From Legionellaceae bacterium UBA2794 (GTDB taxonomy: Bacteria > Pseudomonadota > Gammaproteobacteria > Legionellales > Legionellaceae): a DNA stretch of 15,233 nucleotides. Below the pieces are notes generated by a model, which was given only the letters and a program-made list of their open reading frames with translations, searched no databases and was not told where the DNA came from. Location: assembly GCA_002352055.1 (NCBI GenBank), contig DEHS01000061.1:18153-33385 (forward strand). The letters are read 5' to 3'. Shown here piece after piece: positions 13,501 through 15,233 of the stretch. The first letter of the stretch is position 1, and each line of letters starts with the position of its first letter. Made by a program: the position numbers and the translations under genes.

Positions 13501-15233
13501 TAACTCTTTGTTCGAAGTGATATAGGTGGAAGCGTATAACTGATTTAAGATTTTTTGTAACAAACTGTATTCATCACCTGCTCTCTGAGTTAAATCTAAA
13601 TTAGTAAATTTTTGACCATACAGTCGGGATTCGATAGACATGTATGCGGTTAAAATATGATAAGGTTTGGGATATAGGGGAAGATCAAGCCCGAAAAGAT
13701 GTAATACTGCCAATCCCTGCTGGAGCGCATCATTATAACGATTCGCAAGACTAAGTCGTATGATATCGAGCTGATAGACCAACATCCCGTCAAGCTTGGT
13801 TTTAGCTTGCTTGAAGAGTATTGCCAAGTGCTGCTCCGCAAGCTGATGCTCATCCGTTAAAAATTCACTTTCAGCCAGACCACAATATAAAGCAAAGGTC
13901 AGGTTATAATGATGCTTCCAAGCGTCTTTTGGTAATAAGGAAACTGCCATACGGAAATAATTTTTTGCAGCTTGATAGGCTGCAACAGCTTTTGCTTTTT
14001 TGCCTACTTGTAAATTAAATTCAGCGAGTTCCAATCTTTCTACAGGCTGGGTAATTAATAATGAAGCTTCATTTAAATGACGTACGATTTGGCCAAGACA
14101 GGTTTCATCACTTAAATTCTTATTCGTGCTCTTTGATAATAAACGACCAATGTTTAAATGTAATTCACGTCTAAGCTCAGGCTTAATAAGCTGATAGGTG
14201 GCCTGGAGAATGCGGTCGTGCTTAAATTGAAAGATAATTAAATCCTCTGAAACCTGCGCATCAGTGAGGTTGTCCTCCATCAAATCGATGGTCTTATAAT
14301 CGCCGCCGACTAACTGGATGAGGTTGGCCTGTAAGGCTTCCTGTAATAAATTCAGGGTGAGTGATACGGATTGTTGACCGATAACCGATAATGTGTGTAA
14401 ATCAAACTGGATACCAATACAGGCGGCTAATTTAAGCTGATCTTGTGCCGGCGTTGATAACTGCTGAATGTTGGTAATGAGTAGGTCGACGACATTGGTT
14501 GTCATATGCTGCTGCTCGATTTTCCTAATGTCCCATTGCCATCGGCCTTTTTCATAATCGAAAACTAATAGATGATTATGATGCATGGTCTTGAGAAACG
14601 AATGGATAAAAAATGGATTTCCCTCAGTTTTTATCTGTAAGATCTCTGCTAAGGGTTTTGCTCGGGCAAGTCCACAGCCTAGCATATCGGCAAGTAGTTG
14701 TTGCAAATGAGAATGAGTCAATGGTGCTAATTTAATAGTATTTAGGACCACTTCATCAGCCATTAGTTTTTTTTGAAACTCGACCAATGGATGACCAAAA
14801 TCTATCTCATTATCTCGATACGTTCCAATCAACATAAAATAACTATTTGCTGTGTCCCTTAATAAATGTTGCAGCAGTTGTAACGACGCATTATCAGCCC
14901 ATTGCAAATCATCTAAAAAGATAACTAATGGATAATCTGCCTGGCAAAAAACCTGTACAAACTGTTGGAATGCAAACATCAGCTGGTTTTGAGCTTCGCC
15001 AATGCTACATTCTAGAGGTAATTGTGGACCAAGCAATGGTTTGATCGCAGGAATCAAATCCAGCAGTGCATGCCCCTGATTGCCAATTGACTGTTGTAAA
15101 GCTTGTTTCAAGTGATTTAGTTTTTGCTCCGGCTCTGCCAATACTTGTTTAATCAGGTTTTGCAACGCATCAATGAGAGCACTATAAGGTTTGTTCTGCT
15201 GTAATTGCTCGTATTTACCTTGTATAAAATAAC
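10528..15233 (-). CDS. Large multidomain signalling protein (C-terminal part): AAA ATPase, helical repeats, GAF, GGDEF, EAL
   Basis: The frame is open across the right edge, so the N-terminus is missing. A TTG at 15165 is not the real start: codons before it read YFIQGKYEQLQQNKPYSALI, the usual continuation after a Walker A motif in PknK-type ATPases. Residues are numbered from 15165. LVIFLDDLQWAD (about 79-90) is the Walker B. A long TPR-like helical region follows (about 300-900), then a GAF domain (about 955-1100). The GGDEF domain starts near 1117 (DALTGFANR); RMGGDEF (near 1194) is intact and has RAGD five residues upstream, the inhibitory c-di-GMP site. The EAL domain (about 1300-1540) has EVL instead of EAL, plus NLS, ELSES, DDFGKGYSS, KIDRS, EGLE and QGYYFSHPL, so its metal ligands look complete. 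Relatives often begin with a Ser/Thr kinase domain and end in a histidine kinase; here c-di-GMP synthesis and hydrolysis domains form the output. It is convergent with the kinase gene. Confidence 0.88.
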   Translation of the reverse strand, partial: YFIQGKYEQLQQNKPYSALIDALQNLIKQVLAEPEQKLNHLKQALQQSIGNQGHALLDLIPAIKPLLGPQLPLECSIGEAQNQLMFAFQQFVQVFCQADYPLVIFLDDLQWADNASLQLLQHLLRDTANSYFMLIGTYRDNEIDFGHPLVEFQKKLMADEVVLNTIKLAPLTHSHLQQLLADMLGCGLARAKPLAEILQIKTEGNPFFIHSFLKTMHHNHLLVFDYEKGRWQWDIRKIEQQHMTTNVVDLLITNIQQLSTPAQDQLKLAACIGIQFDLHTLSVIGQQSVSLTLNLLQEALQANLIQLVGGDYKTIDLMEDNLTDAQVSEDLIIFQFKHDRILQATYQLIKPELRRELHLNIGRLLSKSTNKNLSDETCLGQIVRHLNEASLLITQPVERLELAEFNLQVGKKAKAVAAYQAAKNYFRMAVSLLPKDAWKHHYNLTFALYCGLAESEFLTDEHQLAEQHLAILFKQAKTKLDGMLVYQLDIIRLSLANRYNDALQQGLAVLHLFGLDLPLYPKPYHILTAYMSIESRLYGQKFTNLDLTQRAGDEYSLLQKILNQLYASTYITSNKELFVLLIFHAVKLSLRYGYTPESSYCFAAYAFVLIHVFKRYDASFKHVALAYRLAEYYPDPSVLAKVEFCMGHFLHFWKYPLPQSLNYTLHSYQLAQQIGDLATADYSFISHFLKQYALSYPLSDISCTIREALKKRGPNDYFYPVWILLEYSVINLQHSPTNKNFDQEMAQSFQSVTECKTQHEKACFYFCAIKFAYLTGKFSLAIATGLDAEAYGDSALGTITYVEGQLYYSLSLAASYKTATINEQRRYKKKLFAIQKVFKRWSGWCAVNFEPYYLILSAEIFAIQENYRKASDMYDQAAQLALDNNSPQLTGVINECAARFYSQQNKPHIAKHYFREAYYGYERWGALALCQRLKQQYPQSFYEYDSYKTSLQPKNMGNNQTSTSSSDLSIDFMAILKLTQTIASEIQFDKLLKKLLQIVLENAGAQRSVLIIKKDNSWLIEAEGTVKQQRIWLVDAQNVETRSDLPLKVIHYVQRTEEAVLIQDVANDIQFLDPYLQHSKSKSVLIIPFFYQGQLRRILYLENTMIKHSFTAQHLQGLTILVSQAVISLENAYLYYQATHDALTGFANRNLLFQIFQQSALRLSREAKQLAIIFLDLDYFKTINDTMGHEVGDKLLIYFSEQIKTCLRAGDLPVRMGGDEFVILLDSIDESLEVKVIIDRIYQQLAAPVIIHGQTIYISISAGISLFPKDATDIQGLLKQADTALYRAKELGKNQYQFYSVALTQHIQQNHHLDIEFKNALANQEFCLFYQPIFDVLSKRIISIEVLLRWQHPIKGLLETKQFIQLLEKTPFILPVGEWILRTACQQVKNWQNKDLPRLPIVVNLSVLQFHKQSISQLIADILAETQLEPVYLELELSESVLTESANIMQEIEALKNLGINLIIDDFGKGYSSLANLTRLPISKVKIDRSLIGKNQLKEQDKIILEAIIGLAHRLQLQVVVEGLEGISQVNLLRIQEADAVQGYYFSHPLSANDCEQLLSEKTDDES

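Noticed and set aside
13650..14018. Short frames on both strands (13650-13853 and 13821-14018)
   Set aside because: They overlap the helical-repeat part of the large signalling gene and have no independent support.
1..15233. CRISPR arrays, tRNA or rRNA genes, integrase or attachment sites
   Set aside because: No regularly spaced direct repeats, cloverleaf-like sequences, rRNA motifs or integrase reading frames were seen.

Overview
The window looks like chromosome of a Legionella-type gammaproteobacterium. The sequence is AT-rich throughout. It carries an eukaryotic-like Ser/Thr kinase resembling Legionella effector kinases, and a response regulator of an insertion-bearing class that I associate with Legionella and its relatives. 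It also carries a cyclodipeptide synthase of the XYP subfamily, and enzymes of that subfamily are known from Fluoribacter (Legionella) dumoffii and Rickettsiella. The genus is an inference; nothing here fixes the species.

Left part (1-2123): an operon read leftward encodes a secreted type 1 periplasmic binding protein. It overlaps by 8 bp the start of a membrane-anchored protein that runs off the window edge, probably a sensor. A good sigma70 promoter for this operon lies in the gap shared with a divergent glutathione S-transferase gene.

Centre (2139-5535): the most interesting part. A cyclodipeptide synthase gene (minus strand) lies 1 bp behind a 2-oxoglutarate/Fe(II) oxygenase gene. Divergent from them, across a promoter-bearing gap, is a 14-helix DHA2-type drug/H+ antiporter. 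Read together this is a compact biosynthetic cassette: tRNA-dependent diketopiperazine synthesis, oxidative tailoring, export. I know of no described product for this exact arrangement.

Right of the cassette (5536-8040): a decayed ISL3-type transposase fragment, then a leftward signalling pair. The pair is a 102-residue free-standing histidine-kinase dimerisation/phosphoacceptor (DHp) domain with no ATPase domain, followed by a response regulator with an insertion of about 40 residues in its receiver domain. Directly upstream is a frameshifted remnant resembling a degenerate C-terminal receiver domain of a hybrid kinase. It abuts an SDR dehydrogenase gene truncated just after its conserved Asn. 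A second, frameshifted copy of the DHp gene lies on the other side of the cassette (2139-2385), between the GST and the synthase. DHp-family sequences therefore flank the cassette on both sides, which suggests duplication or insertion within a signalling locus.

Right end (8041-15233): a gene-poor stretch, then a kinase with HRD intact but DFG changed to DFA, probably a translocated effector. Convergent with it is the 3' part of a very large signalling protein: AAA-type ATPase, helical repeats, GAF, GGDEF and EAL. Its N-terminus lies beyond the window. These two genes look less AT-rich by eye than the central island (not computed).
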